Below are positions 29,069-37,574 of a stretch of 44,201 bases of DNA, one piece after another. Positions within the stretch are counted from its first letter, which is position 1, and each line of letters starts with the position of its first letter. This stretch comes from Methanobrevibacter wolinii SH (GTDB lineage: Archaea; Methanobacteriota; Methanobacteria; Methanobacteriales; Methanobacteriaceae). The notes under the pieces are model-generated. The model saw only the letters and a program-made list of their open reading frames with translations, was not told the DNA's origin and ran no database searches. The DNA lies in NCBI RefSeq assembly GCF_000621965.1, contig NZ_JHWX01000021.1, positions 1 to 44,201 on the forward strand, given 5' to 3'. The position numbers and the translations under genes were made by a program.

Positions 29069-29081
29069 TTATAACTTATAA
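29069..29081. repeat. Single TTATAACTTATAA site
   Basis: One exact copy within the palindrome TAATAAGTTATAACTTATAA (29063-29082 region), 44 bases beyond the 3' end of the beta-propeller gene. Confidence 0.7.
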
Positions 29082-29124
29082 TAAGAAAAAATAAAAAAAA
29101 TAAAAAAATAATTCATAAAATGAA

Positions 29125-30360
29125 TTATTTATTTTTACGTCTAGTATTTAATTTAACTAAAGCAATAATTACAATTAAAACAACAATAACAACAACAATA
29201 TCATAATAAATATAATCAGATATTGGAGTATTTTGTTTATTTAAATCAATGGAGTATAAATAACCATCATTAGCTGCTACAAATAAAGTATTACCATTAA
29301 TAACTGGTGATGTAGTAATAGGTGAATTAAATAGATAAGCTCCTGGATTATAAGTCATATTAACTTTTCCACTGTATTTATTTAAAACATATACAGTATC
29401 ATCAGAAGATGTAAATACAAGAGAATTATTTACTATAGCAGGACTAGATCTAATAGCACCTCCAGTTAAATAAGACCATTTAATTGTTCCATCTCTTAAA
29501 TCTAAACAAGATAAATTACCAGAATCATCACCAACATAAATATTATTATTGTATCCATCAATTGATGGTGAAGAAATTACTTTATTATCCATTGTTTGTT
29601 TCCAAAGTAAATTACCATTAGAACTATTTAAAACATATAATGTATTATCAACAGAACCAACAGCAATTCTACCATTACCATATGCTGGAGCAGATAATAC
29701 TTCATCTCCAGTAGTATAATTCCATACAGAGTTTCCATTAGTAGATTTTATAGCATAAATTCCTCCATTAGTAGATCCAAAATACAATGTATCATTAGAT
29801 AAGGTTAATGGAGTTTTAATTTTACCTCCAATCTGTTTATTCCAATTTTTCTTACCATCTTTAGTTGATAATGAATATACTTTACCATCATCACAACCAA
29901 AGTAAACATTATCACCATTAACAACGGCTGTAGATTCAATAGCTTTTGGTGCTTTAAAAGTCCATTTAATATTATGAGAACTTACATTAAAAGCATAAAA
30001 ATGACCATTTAAATCACCAACAAATAATAAATCATCTTTAACAACTGGTGAAGCAGATACATTATTAGATAAATCATTATACCAGTTAATTGTTCCATTA
30101 ATCATATTTATTGAGTTTAAAACACCATCACTTGAAATTAAAAACAATGTATTATTATGAATTGCAGGTGTAGAATTAATTGATGATGAAATTTTAGAAG
30201 ACCAAAGATTTGAAACAAAATTACTATTTTCTTCAACAAATCCCACATGATCTGGAGAATTCTGAAACATAGTCCAATCTGCACTATAAATTGGACTGCT
30301 AATTAAAGACAATGATAGAACTACTGTTATAATAATTAAAAACTTCTTTTGTTTAAACAT
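29125..30360 (-). CDS. Secreted, membrane-anchored PQQ-type beta-propeller protein
   Basis: From ATG 30358-30360 the protein has 411 residues; a GTG nine bases earlier overlaps the GGTGA that best serves as ribosome-binding site. A signal peptide (about residues 5-27, ending SSPIYSADW) is followed by seven or eight repeats of about 40 residues with the PQQ-repeat pattern (for example GKVYSLSTKDGKKNWNKQIG, STNGNSVWNYTTGDEVLSAP). A C-terminal membrane helix (about 385-405) with a basic tail RRKNK anchors it outside the cell. Such propellers often scaffold surface complexes; no cofactor binding can be inferred. It is the last gene of the padR/ABC operon, directly behind the permease. Confidence 0.85.
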   Translation of the reverse strand: MFKQKKFLIIITVVLSLSLISSPIYSADWTMFQNSPDHVGFVEENSNFVSNLWSSKISSSINSTPAIHNNTLFLISSDGVLNSINMINGTINWYNDLSNNVSASPVVKDDLLFVGDLNGHFYAFNVSSHNIKWTFKAPKAIESTAVVNGDNVYFGCDDGKVYSLSTKDGKKNWNKQIGGKIKTPLTLSNDTLYFGSTNGGIYAIKSTNGNSVWNYTTGDEVLSAPAYGNGRIAVGSVDNTLYVLNSSNGNLLWKQTMDNKVISSPSIDGYNNNIYVGDDSGNLSCLDLRDGTIKWSYLTGGAIRSSPAIVNNSLVFTSSDDTVYVLNKYSGKVNMTYNPGAYLFNSPITTSPVINGNTLFVAANDGYLYSIDLNKQNTPISDYIYYDIVVVIVVLIVIIALVKLNTRRKNK

Positions 30361-30369
30361 GTTTTTCAC

Positions 30370-31545
30370 CTATACATCCCTATCGAAACTTACAACACCT
30401 ATTAAGAAGAACAATAATGTAAATCCTAAAATTACTAAAATATCCACCCATACAAATCCAAGTGAATGACCTTGAATCATTACAGCTCTCATTGCATCAT
30501 TTAAATAAGTTAATGGACATATATATGCAATTTTTTGGAATATCCAAGGCATTGTTTCAACTGGATAAAATACTCCAGAAACAAACATCATAGGCATAGA
30601 AAATGGCATGACCAATTGTGAATAATCCTCTTGATTTTGAGCACGAGAAGATAATGCAACACCAAATCCAACGAAACATATTGCTCCAAGGAATAATAGG
30701 AATAATGTTTGTAAAATTCCTCCTTTAACAACAACATTAAATAGAATAATAGCTGCAAATAATAATATTAATGCACGCATCATTTCAACTGAAAGTTTTG
30801 CAAATATTTTACCTGCAATAACAGTTGAAACAGATGTAGGAGTCATGAATAACCTTGCAAGTTCACCAGTTTCACGTTCACCAGCAATAGATGCACCCAT
30901 ACCCATCATACAACTCATCATAACAGTCATACCAAGTACTGCAGGTACTAAAAAGTCAATATACTTAATATTACCATAAATTCTATTAATTTGAATAGCA
31001 ATACCAGATTTAACACTATTAATTTGTGATGAAACTGAATTTTTACTAGATGCATTTTGTACTGAAAGATTTGCTTGATTTGATTGTGTTTGTGAAGATT
31101 GAAGTTGATTAATAGATAATTGATTAAATAATTGTTGAGATGCTGGAACAATAGTTTGAGAAGCCATTTGATCTGAAGAATCTAAATATAATGTGGCCGT
31201 TTTTTGAGAATTCGTATCATCATCATAATTAGTTGGCAGTATAATAGCCGCTTTAACCTTTCCATTATCTACCATTTCCTTTGCCTCTGTAACATTATCC
31301 ATAATATCTGTAACTTTAAAAACACTAGTTGATTTTATATCATTTAATGTTGTATCTGTAAGATTACCATGAGATTGAGAGACTACAACAACAGGTAAAT
31401 CAGTTAAGTCTCCTCCCATACCATAACCAAATAATAAAATCATTACAATTGGCATTATAATAATAGCAGCAAGACGAGATGGATGTCTTTTTAAACTTAA
31501 CCATTCTTTTTTAATCATCCAAAACATTTTTTTATATTCAAACAT
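30370..31545 (-). CDS. ABC-2 type exporter, permease subunit
   Basis: The 391-residue protein has one N-terminal membrane segment (about 25-43, RLAAIIIMPIVMILLFGYGM), a large extracytoplasmic domain (about 45-195) rich in S, Q and N, and a C-terminal bundle of five segments with the ABC-2 signature around ERETGELARLFMTPTSVSTV. This is the YhhJ/YbhR-like half of drug- or polymer-exporting ABC-2 transporters. The ATPase gene ends seven bases before it, and the propeller gene begins nine bases after its stop. Substrate cannot be inferred; PadR control suggests a toxic compound or stress response. Confidence 0.9.
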   Translation of the reverse strand: MFEYKKMFWMIKKEWLSLKRHPSRLAAIIIMPIVMILLFGYGMGGDLTDLPVVVVSQSHGNLTDTTLNDIKSTSVFKVTDIMDNVTEAKEMVDNGKVKAAIILPTNYDDDTNSQKTATLYLDSSDQMASQTIVPASQQLFNQLSINQLQSSQTQSNQANLSVQNASSKNSVSSQINSVKSGIAIQINRIYGNIKYIDFLVPAVLGMTVMMSCMMGMGASIAGERETGELARLFMTPTSVSTVIAGKIFAKLSVEMMRALILLFAAIILFNVVVKGGILQTLFLLFLGAICFVGFGVALSSRAQNQEDYSQLVMPFSMPMMFVSGVFYPVETMPWIFQKIAYICPLTYLNDAMRAVMIQGHSLGFVWVDILVILGFTLLFFLIGVVSFDRDV

Positions 31546-31552
31546 AATATCA

Positions 31553-32635
31553 CTAAACCCTTGGACCTAAATCTGCTTCTGAAGTTGTTTTAATAAATAC
31601 ATCTTCAAGAGATGGTTCCTGAGTAGAAATTGAACTAATAATAGCACCTTTATTAAATAATGCTTTTAAAATATCAGTAACTGCATTATCATCAAATTTA
31701 TCAATTTTAAGAGAGATTCTACCGTTTTTATTTACTTCAAGACCATGAACATAAGGTAAAGTTTTTATATAATTTAAAAGTTCATCAGAAGGATTTTTAA
31801 GTAAAAAAGACATTTCTTTATAAGAGAAAAGTTCTTGTTTTTGAATCTCAAGAGCTTTTTCACTATCAGATAAAATCTTATCATTAACCTTATTATCTTT
31901 TTTAAATTGATACATAGCATTATTAAGATTAGTATATTCTTCTTTTTGAGAACTGATTAATTGATCTTTTAATGCTCTTGGTGAATCATAAGCAACAAGA
32001 TTACCTGTACTTATAATTCCTACATTATCACATAACATATCTACCTCATGCATATCATGAGAACATAAAATAATTGTATGTCCAGAATCATTTAAATCTT
32101 GAATTAAATCCCATAAAACTCTTTTTGTAGTTGGATCAAGCCCAATAGTAGGTTCATCTAAAAATAAAATATCTGGTCTATGAACTAAACTAGCTACAAG
32201 TGATGCTTTTTGTTTTTGACCACCAGACATTTTACCTATTCTTTTATCTTTTGCATATGAGATATCTACAAGTTCCATTAATTCATTAATTCTATCTTCT
32301 TTCTCATCAGATGGAACACCATAAAAATCTGCACATAATTCTGCATTTTCTTTTACAGTTAAATCTTTATATAAACTAACTTGTTGAGGTACCATACCTA
32401 ATAGTTTACGAACTTCATTAGGATTATCATTAATATCATAACCACCAACAGTAGCTGTACCTTTTGTTGGTATTGTAAGACAAGTTAACATTTTAATAGT
32501 TGTGGTTTTACCTGCACCATTAGGTCCTAACATACCAAAAATTGATTTATTAGGAATTTTCATATTTAAAGAATTAACTGCAGTGAAATCTTTATATTTT
32601 TTAGTTAAATCAAAAGTTTCAATTGCATATTTCAT
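31553..32635 (-). CDS. ABC exporter, ATP-binding subunit (DrrA-like)
   Basis: The 360-residue protein has Walker A (GPNGAGKTTT), the Q-loop, the ABC signature as MSGGQKQKASL, Walker B (ILFLDEPTIGLDP) and the switch histidine in CSHDMHE. The C-terminal 130 residues, after position 225, are an accessory domain with a predicted helical insert and a DrrA-type EPSLEDVFIKTT ending. It should energise the permease encoded downstream. GGTGATTTA precedes the ATG, and the padR gene ends 26 bases upstream. Confidence 0.94.
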   Translation of the reverse strand: MKYAIETFDLTKKYKDFTAVNSLNMKIPNKSIFGMLGPNGAGKTTTIKMLTCLTIPTKGTATVGGYDINDNPNEVRKLLGMVPQQVSLYKDLTVKENAELCADFYGVPSDEKEDRINELMELVDISYAKDKRIGKMSGGQKQKASLVASLVHRPDILFLDEPTIGLDPTTKRVLWDLIQDLNDSGHTIILCSHDMHEVDMLCDNVGIISTGNLVAYDSPRALKDQLISSQKEEYTNLNNAMYQFKKDNKVNDKILSDSEKALEIQKQELFSYKEMSFLLKNPSDELLNYIKTLPYVHGLEVNKNGRISLKIDKFDDNAVTDILKALFNKGAIISSISTQEPSLEDVFIKTTSEADLGPRV

Positions 32636-32660
32636 TAAATCACCAATTTATAATTTAATT

Positions 32661-33110
32661 TCAGTCATTATCAGGATTAGAAATGAGAAAATCTTGAAAC
32701 TCTATGAAATTATCAAGTTTATGTTCTTCAAGTAGATAAAAATTTCTTTTTCTCATAGAATAAAGGAATTTATAACCTTTATCAGTTAAATTATAAACTT
32801 TTATACGCTTACCATTATTAATTTTCCAATTACCTTCAATAAATTCTATACTTTCAGCTTTCTGTAATATAGGATAAACTTTACTGGAATTAAATTTTTT
32901 AAGGATACCTTTTTCAATTTGAAATTGAAAAAATGAATCTAATTTTTTCATTAATCCATAACCATGTAAATCTTCTTTACTTAAAAACCAAAGAATTAAT
33001 AAAGGAGTTAAAGAATTAATAAAAACTTTTTGAATTTTTTTATGCTCTTTAACAAATTTTTCATCAAAAAATTCAGTTTTATCAAAATCATAAGAGTTTA
33101 AAACTTCCAA
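32661..33110 (-). CDS. PadR-family transcriptional regulator
   Basis: The 149-residue protein has the PadR winged helix (about residues 30-120): LTPLLILWFLSKEDLHGYGLM, then KFNSSKVYPILQKAESIEFI with the S.VYP.L recognition pattern, and a wing ending KVYNLTDKGYKFL. PadR proteins are repressors of neighbouring exporter genes and are released by the exported compound. It is the first gene of the minus-strand operon padR-ABC ATPase-permease-propeller, and two palindromes lie in its own upstream region, so autoregulation is likely. Its N-terminal 25 residues are charged and atypical. Confidence 0.83.
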   Translation of the reverse strand: MEVLNSYDFDKTEFFDEKFVKEHKKIQKVFINSLTPLLILWFLSKEDLHGYGLMKKLDSFFQFQIEKGILKKFNSSKVYPILQKAESIEFIEGNWKINNGKRIKVYNLTDKGYKFLYSMRKRNFYLLEEHKLDNFIEFQDFLISNPDND

Positions 33111-33134
33111 AATATACCTCCATAAAAATTATTA

Positions 33135-33149
33135 TATCAAATTTTGATA
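33135..33149. promoter_or_regulatory. Palindrome, candidate PadR operator 1
   Basis: TATCAAA-T-TTTGATA is a perfect 7+1+7 inverted repeat 25 bases upstream of the padR start, in the divergent padR/nudC spacer. The position fits autorepression. Confidence 0.45.
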
Positions 33150-33163
33150 TATATCATATATAG

Positions 33164-33182
33164 ATATACTTTAGTAGTATAT
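33164..33182. promoter_or_regulatory. Palindrome, candidate PadR operator 2 or promoter element
   Basis: ATATAC-N7-GTATAT overlaps a TATATAAA element that could serve nudC. The spaced dyad has the general form of PadR sites. It may instead be only the paired TATA boxes of the two divergent genes. Confidence 0.35.
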
Positions 33183-33234
33183 AAAGGTTTTACTTAAAAA
33201 TAGATTATATAAAATAAAAACATATAATACAAAT

Positions 33235-34044
33235 ATGATAAACTCAAGCCTTTATGATAACTACAGTATTGATTTTAAAGAAGAATATAAAACAGATGAA
33301 AAATCTTATTTTTTAATATTTTATAATGATGAAATATATTTAGAAAATAATTATATTCCATTACTTACTAAAGAAGAATTGTATAAAACATTCGATGTGG
33401 ACTTTGACTTATATATTGGAACATATAAAAATAAAGCATGTTTTGTAGTAAACTTAATAAATAGAAAAAATGATAAAGGATTCTATAATTTACATGAAGT
33501 ATTTAATATAAATGAAGAATTATTCTTAATAGGTGGAAGAGGATCACAAGTTAGAGATTGGTATAAAAATCATCAATATTGTGGAGTATGTGGAGAACAC
33601 AATATAATAGATGAAAGAGAAATGATGCTTAAATGTCCAAAATGTGGTCACTTAAATTATACTAGAATTGCTCCTGCAATAATTGTAGCCATAAGAAAAG
33701 AAGATAAATTATTAATGGCATATCATAGTTATTATAAAACAAATGATTATTCTTTATTAGCAGGATTTGTAGAGGCGGGAGAAACATTAGAAGAAGCTGT
33801 AAGAAGGGAAGTAAAAGAAGAAGTTGGAATAAATATTAAAAATATCAAATATTTTGGAAGTCAATCATGGCCATTTCCAAACTCTTTAATGGTAGGTTTT
33901 ACTGCAGAATATGATAGTGGTGAAATAGAGGTAGATAACTTCGAGATTCTAGATGCAAAATGGTTTAATAGAAATCAAATAAAAAGAAGATCAAATATAA
34001 GTATATCTTCATGGTTAATAGATGATTTTTTAGATAATAAATAA
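33235..34044 (+). CDS. nudC: NAD(H) diphosphatase NudC-like (Nudix)
   Basis: The 269-residue protein cleaves NADH/NAD+ to NMN(H) and AMP; bacterial NudC also removes NAD caps from RNA. A zinc ribbon with cysteines 116, 119, 134 and 137 precedes a perfect Nudix box at 177-199 (G-x5-E-x7-REVKEEVGI), and the family motif SQSWPFPNS follows at 209-217 (usually SQPWPFP). The N-terminal domain (1-105) matches the poorly conserved NudC head. NudC is mainly bacterial and eukaryotic, so transfer is possible. It is transcribed alone, divergent from the padR operon. No good ribosome-binding site precedes ATG 33235. Confidence 0.9.
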   Translation: MINSSLYDNYSIDFKEEYKTDEKSYFLIFYNDEIYLENNYIPLLTKEELYKTFDVDFDLYIGTYKNKACFVVNLINRKNDKGFYNLHEVFNINEELFLIGGRGSQVRDWYKNHQYCGVCGEHNIIDEREMMLKCPKCGHLNYTRIAPAIIVAIRKEDKLLMAYHSYYKTNDYSLLAGFVEAGETLEEAVRREVKEEVGINIKNIKYFGSQSWPFPNSLMVGFTAEYDSGEIEVDNFEILDAKWFNRNQIKRRSNISISSWLIDDFLDNK

Positions 34045-34209
34045 ATCTATAAACTATCAAAAGGTTATACTCTATCAATCTTTAGATAATAAAGATTAAG
34101 AAAAATAAATTAATATCTATAATCTCTTATATAATAAAATTAAAAATAATAAAAATTAGTATCTATAAAATACTCTAAATAAATTATAATATAAAAAGAA
34201 GGTAATATT

Positions 34210-34971
34210 ATGAAATTAGGATTTTCAACATTATCTCTTTTTATGAAACCAATACAAAATATGTTTGACATTGCAAAAAGAGATGGATTTGAATTAATTG
34301 AATTATTAAGTGAAGGGCCATATATCCCATATAACTTATTAAAACACTCAGAAATTATTAATAATTTAGATAAAAAAGGAATAAAATTATATTTACATGG
34401 GCCTAATGTTGATATAAATTTAGCAAGTTTAAATAAAGGAATAAGAGAAGAATCTATTAAACAGATATATGAAACAATAGATCTTGCAAATAAATTAGGT
34501 GGAGAAGCAATAACAATACATGCTGGACAAGTAGGAAGAAATGATGAAAGGATACGAAAAGTAGTCATAGATTATGCAATAGATTCAATTAATAAATGTA
34601 TAGATTATAGTAAAGACAATAATAAGAATGTTAAGATATCTGTAGAAAATTTACCAAATAGATTTAATTTTATTGGAAATAATGTAGAAGAATTAGAGTA
34701 TATCCAAGAAAATACAAATTCTTACATAACAATAGACACTGGTCATGCAAATACATGTGATAATTGCAGAGAATTTTTTGATTTAAATAATATAATATAT
34801 TATCATATACATGATAACAATGGAAAAAAAGACCAACATTTAGTACTTAAAGAAGGTAATTTGGATTTAAATTTATTAAAAAAAGTAAACAATGGAATTA
34901 TAGAATTAAACAAATATGAAAATGTATTAAAAACAAAAAATATAATAGAAGAACTAAAATTAATAAATTAA
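34210..34971 (+). CDS. TIM-barrel sugar phosphate isomerase/epimerase-like (AP endonuclease 2 superfamily)
   Basis: The 253-residue protein has the xylose-isomerase-like TIM-barrel pattern: MKLGFSTLSLF, then IKLYLHGPNVDINLASL, ITIHAGQVGR, the metal ligand glutamate in KISVENLPNRF, the histidine of ITIDTGHANTC, and YYHIHDNNGKKDQH. These residues bind divalent metals in both endonuclease IV and sugar epimerases. The short form, lacking the extra DNA-binding loops of endonuclease IV, favours a sugar or inositol-type substrate, but this is not certain. GAAGGTAAT lies upstream of the ATG. It is transcribed alone. Confidence 0.75.
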   Translation: MKLGFSTLSLFMKPIQNMFDIAKRDGFELIELLSEGPYIPYNLLKHSEIINNLDKKGIKLYLHGPNVDINLASLNKGIREESIKQIYETIDLANKLGGEAITIHAGQVGRNDERIRKVVIDYAIDSINKCIDYSKDNNKNVKISVENLPNRFNFIGNNVEELEYIQENTNSYITIDTGHANTCDNCREFFDLNNIIYYHIHDNNGKKDQHLVLKEGNLDLNLLKKVNNGIIELNKYENVLKTKNIIEELKLIN

Positions 34972-35041
34972 AATAATATCTACTAGAAAATATACAGAAA
35001 ATATTGATAAATAAAATATATATTTGACAATAATAATTATA

Positions 35042-35839
35042 CTAATATAATATATTTAGAAGTTCTATTAAATCATTAATAATATAATCAGAAGCTACAA
35101 GTAAATAATCTTCTTCAATAAAACTTTGAGCAATAGTTAATATTCCACAATCAGCTTGATTTAATGCAAAATAATCATTAGGCCCATCTCCAACCATTGT
35201 AACATTATATCCCTCAGATTGCAAATCTTTAACAATATTCTTTTTACCTATAGGACTTGCAGTTGGAAATCCATGAGAAGAATCAATATCTAAAAATTTA
35301 GTTAAGGTTTTAATAGCACCGACTCTATCACCAGATGCAATAAATATTTCATAACCTCTATTTTTAAGTTTATCTACTGTATATAATGCATTATCAAACA
35401 ATTTACCTGCTGTAGTAATAGTATATAAAATCCTCTTATTTTTACAATCAATAATTAATGCAGTTCCATTACATATTTCCATATTTGGAACTTGTTTTTT
35501 CAAAATACTAAATCCATCAGTAATATCTGAAATCACTGCAGTATCATCATTTTTAATTATATCCAATATATCATCATTATTAAGATTAGTTGAACTATAA
35601 CTAACAGAAAACTCAATATTATAATCAGAAAGTAAATCTGAAATTTTAGTATTAGGATCAAGTTTTAACAAACAAGAGGTATTAAACTGTAGGATAACAA
35701 GAGCAGCAGATTCAAAGTTATGAATAATCTCAAATGAATTTTTATCAGTAATAAATTCTTTATTTATAACATCTTTCAAGATTTTATACCTTTTAATTAA
35801 AGTACCAGAATTATCAAAAACAACAGCTTTCTTATTCAT
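35042..35839 (-). CDS. HAD-family soluble P-type-ATPase-like phosphatase
   Basis: The 265-residue protein has the HAD nucleophile Asp9 in VVFDNSGTLIK. The second acidic residue of ordinary HAD phosphatases (DxD) is replaced by Ser11, the form seen in P-type ATPases (DKTGT). The later motifs agree: ASGDRVGAI and MVGDGPNDYFAL, which match TGD and GDGxND of P-type ATPases. No membrane segments are present. It therefore fits the 'soluble P-type ATPase' group of methanogens, of which MJ0968 of Methanocaldococcus is the studied example to my memory. Physiological substrate unknown. Confidence 0.75.
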   Translation of the reverse strand: MNKKAVVFDNSGTLIKRYKILKDVINKEFITDKNSFEIIHNFESAALVILQFNTSCLLKLDPNTKISDLLSDYNIEFSVSYSSTNLNNDDILDIIKNDDTAVISDITDGFSILKKQVPNMEICNGTALIIDCKNKRILYTITTAGKLFDNALYTVDKLKNRGYEIFIASGDRVGAIKTLTKFLDIDSSHGFPTASPIGKKNIVKDLQSEGYNVTMVGDGPNDYFALNQADCGILTIAQSFIEEDYLLVASDYIINDLIELLNILY

Positions 35840-36050
35840 ATTACCATTTTATAAATTTAATTAAAAAATAATATTTGTTTAATCTTATAAAAAATTATAG
35901 ATTTAATAAATTCTAAAAAATATATAAATAAAAAGTTTATTTAATAGCTAAATATTTAAAGTTAAATAAATATATAATTAATTAATATAAAGATTATAAA
36001 ATAAATTTTTTCATAATTAATTAATAATTTAATACTTATTAGGTGTTTCA

Positions 36051-37430
36051 ATGAATATACTAGAAAAAGCTAATGCAATTAAAAATGGTGAAATAAAAGC
36101 ATTAGATAATGTTAATAATTATATAAAAGTAATTGATGAAACTAATGATTCAATTAATGCGTTTTTAGAAATTAACAAAGAAAATGCTATTAATAAAGCA
36201 AAAGAAATCGATGAAAAAATAGCAAATGGTGAAGAAGTAGGTTTACTTGCAGGTCTTGTTATTGGAATAAAAGCAAATATTAATGTAGAAGATTTTACTA
36301 TTTCTGCAGCAAGTAAAACTCTTGAAGACTATATTGGAAGTTATGATGCTACTGTTGTAAAAAGAATTAAAGCTGAAGATGGAATTATAATAGGTATAAA
36401 TAATATGGATGAATTTGCAGCAGGAAGTTCTACAGAAACATCATATTATGGAGTATGTAATAACCCAGCAGCACCTGGAAAAATCACTGGTGGTTCAAGT
36501 GGAGGAGGAGCTGCAGCTATTGCAGGTAAAATGTGTGATATAGCAATTGGATCAGATACTGGTGGTTCAATTAGAAATCCGTCTTCACATTGTGGTATTG
36601 ATGGTTTTAAACCTACTTATGGTCTTGTTTCAAGACAAGGTTTACTTGATTTATCAATGAGTCTTGATCAAATTGGTCCAATGTCAAGTGATGTATATGG
36701 TCTTACACTTGCACTTGATACTATTACTGGATATGATTCTTCAGAATGTACAACTTTAAACACTGAAATTCCTAATTTCACTGATATAGCTAAAAAAACA
36801 AAAGATGAAGAAAAACCATTAAAAGGTATGAAAATAGCTAAAGTAAAAGAATTTACTGAAGTTACTGATGATAAAATCAATGATGTTGTTGATAAAGCTA
36901 TTAATAAATTAGTAGAACAAGGTGCAGAACTTGTTGAATTAAGTTTTGATTATATTGATATTTGTCTACCAACTTATTATCTTATTAACTATGTAGAATT
37001 CTTCTCAGCTACTAGAAAATATGATGGAAGAGAATATGGTTCAAGAATTGAAGAAACTTGTGGAGAAGAAGTATTAAGAAGAATTCAAATTGGTTCTTAT
37101 ATTTCACAACAAGAATACAGTGGAAAATATTATAAAAAAGCACTTCAAGCAAGATCTCTTATTAGAAATGAAATCAATAAAATGTTAGATGAAGTTGATT
37201 TAATTGTAGGTCCTACAGTTCCTAAATTACCACATAATATTGGTGATAAATTAGAACCTATGGAAATGTATGCATACGATGTATTAACTGTAATTGCAAA
37301 TCTTGCAGGTATTCCAGCTGCAAGTATTAAAGCTGGTGAAGTTGATAATATTCCAGTAGGATTACAAATACAAGCTAAACCTGAAGATGATGAAAAAATC
37401 ATCAAAGCTATAGCTGCATATGAATTATAA
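36051..37430 (+). CDS. gatA: Glutamyl-tRNA(Gln) amidotransferase subunit A
   Basis: The 459-residue amidase is the glutaminase subunit of GatCAB, which converts Glu-tRNA(Gln), and in archaea chiefly Asp-tRNA(Asn), to the amide form. The amidase signature is complete: the lysine of GLVIGIKANINVEDF, GGSSGGGAAAIAGKMCDIAI with the cis-serine, and the nucleophile serine in GSDTGGSIRNP. Length is typical. Archaea with GatCAB use it for tRNA-Asn and use GatDE for tRNA-Gln. gatC and gatB are not adjacent, so the genes are scattered. AGGTGTTTCA precedes the ATG and a hairpin/T-tract terminator follows. Confidence 0.95.
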   Translation: MNILEKANAIKNGEIKALDNVNNYIKVIDETNDSINAFLEINKENAINKAKEIDEKIANGEEVGLLAGLVIGIKANINVEDFTISAASKTLEDYIGSYDATVVKRIKAEDGIIIGINNMDEFAAGSSTETSYYGVCNNPAAPGKITGGSSGGGAAAIAGKMCDIAIGSDTGGSIRNPSSHCGIDGFKPTYGLVSRQGLLDLSMSLDQIGPMSSDVYGLTLALDTITGYDSSECTTLNTEIPNFTDIAKKTKDEEKPLKGMKIAKVKEFTEVTDDKINDVVDKAINKLVEQGAELVELSFDYIDICLPTYYLINYVEFFSATRKYDGREYGSRIEETCGEEVLRRIQIGSYISQQEYSGKYYKKALQARSLIRNEINKMLDEVDLIVGPTVPKLPHNIGDKLEPMEMYAYDVLTVIANLAGIPAASIKAGEVDNIPVGLQIQAKPEDDEKIIKAIAAYEL

Positions 37431-37431
37431 G

Positions 37432-37466
37432 GATTGAATTATTCAATCTACTTTTTTTATTTTTTT
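37432..37466 (+). terminator. Hairpin plus T tracts behind gatA
   Basis: GATTGAA (37432-37438) and TTCAATC (37442-37448) form a 7-bp stem with a TTA loop, followed by TAC and two runs of seven T. The layout is like a bacterial intrinsic terminator; archaea need only the T tract. Confidence 0.7.
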
Positions 37467-37574
37467 AAATAACTAATTAAAATACTATTTTTAAATCTTA
37501 ATATATTCAATATAGAAATTCTTATTTTAAATAAATCTAATAAAGATATATAATCAAAATTTTAAGGTGATAAA

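Larger units (their letters stand above)
28632..29124. other. AT-rich spacer between convergent genes
   Basis: It carries the second MITE-like copy (28767-28862) and one TTATAACTTATAA palindrome (29069-29081), otherwise A/T filler with loose repeats of AAATATTATAAAAA. No gene is seen. Confidence 0.5.
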
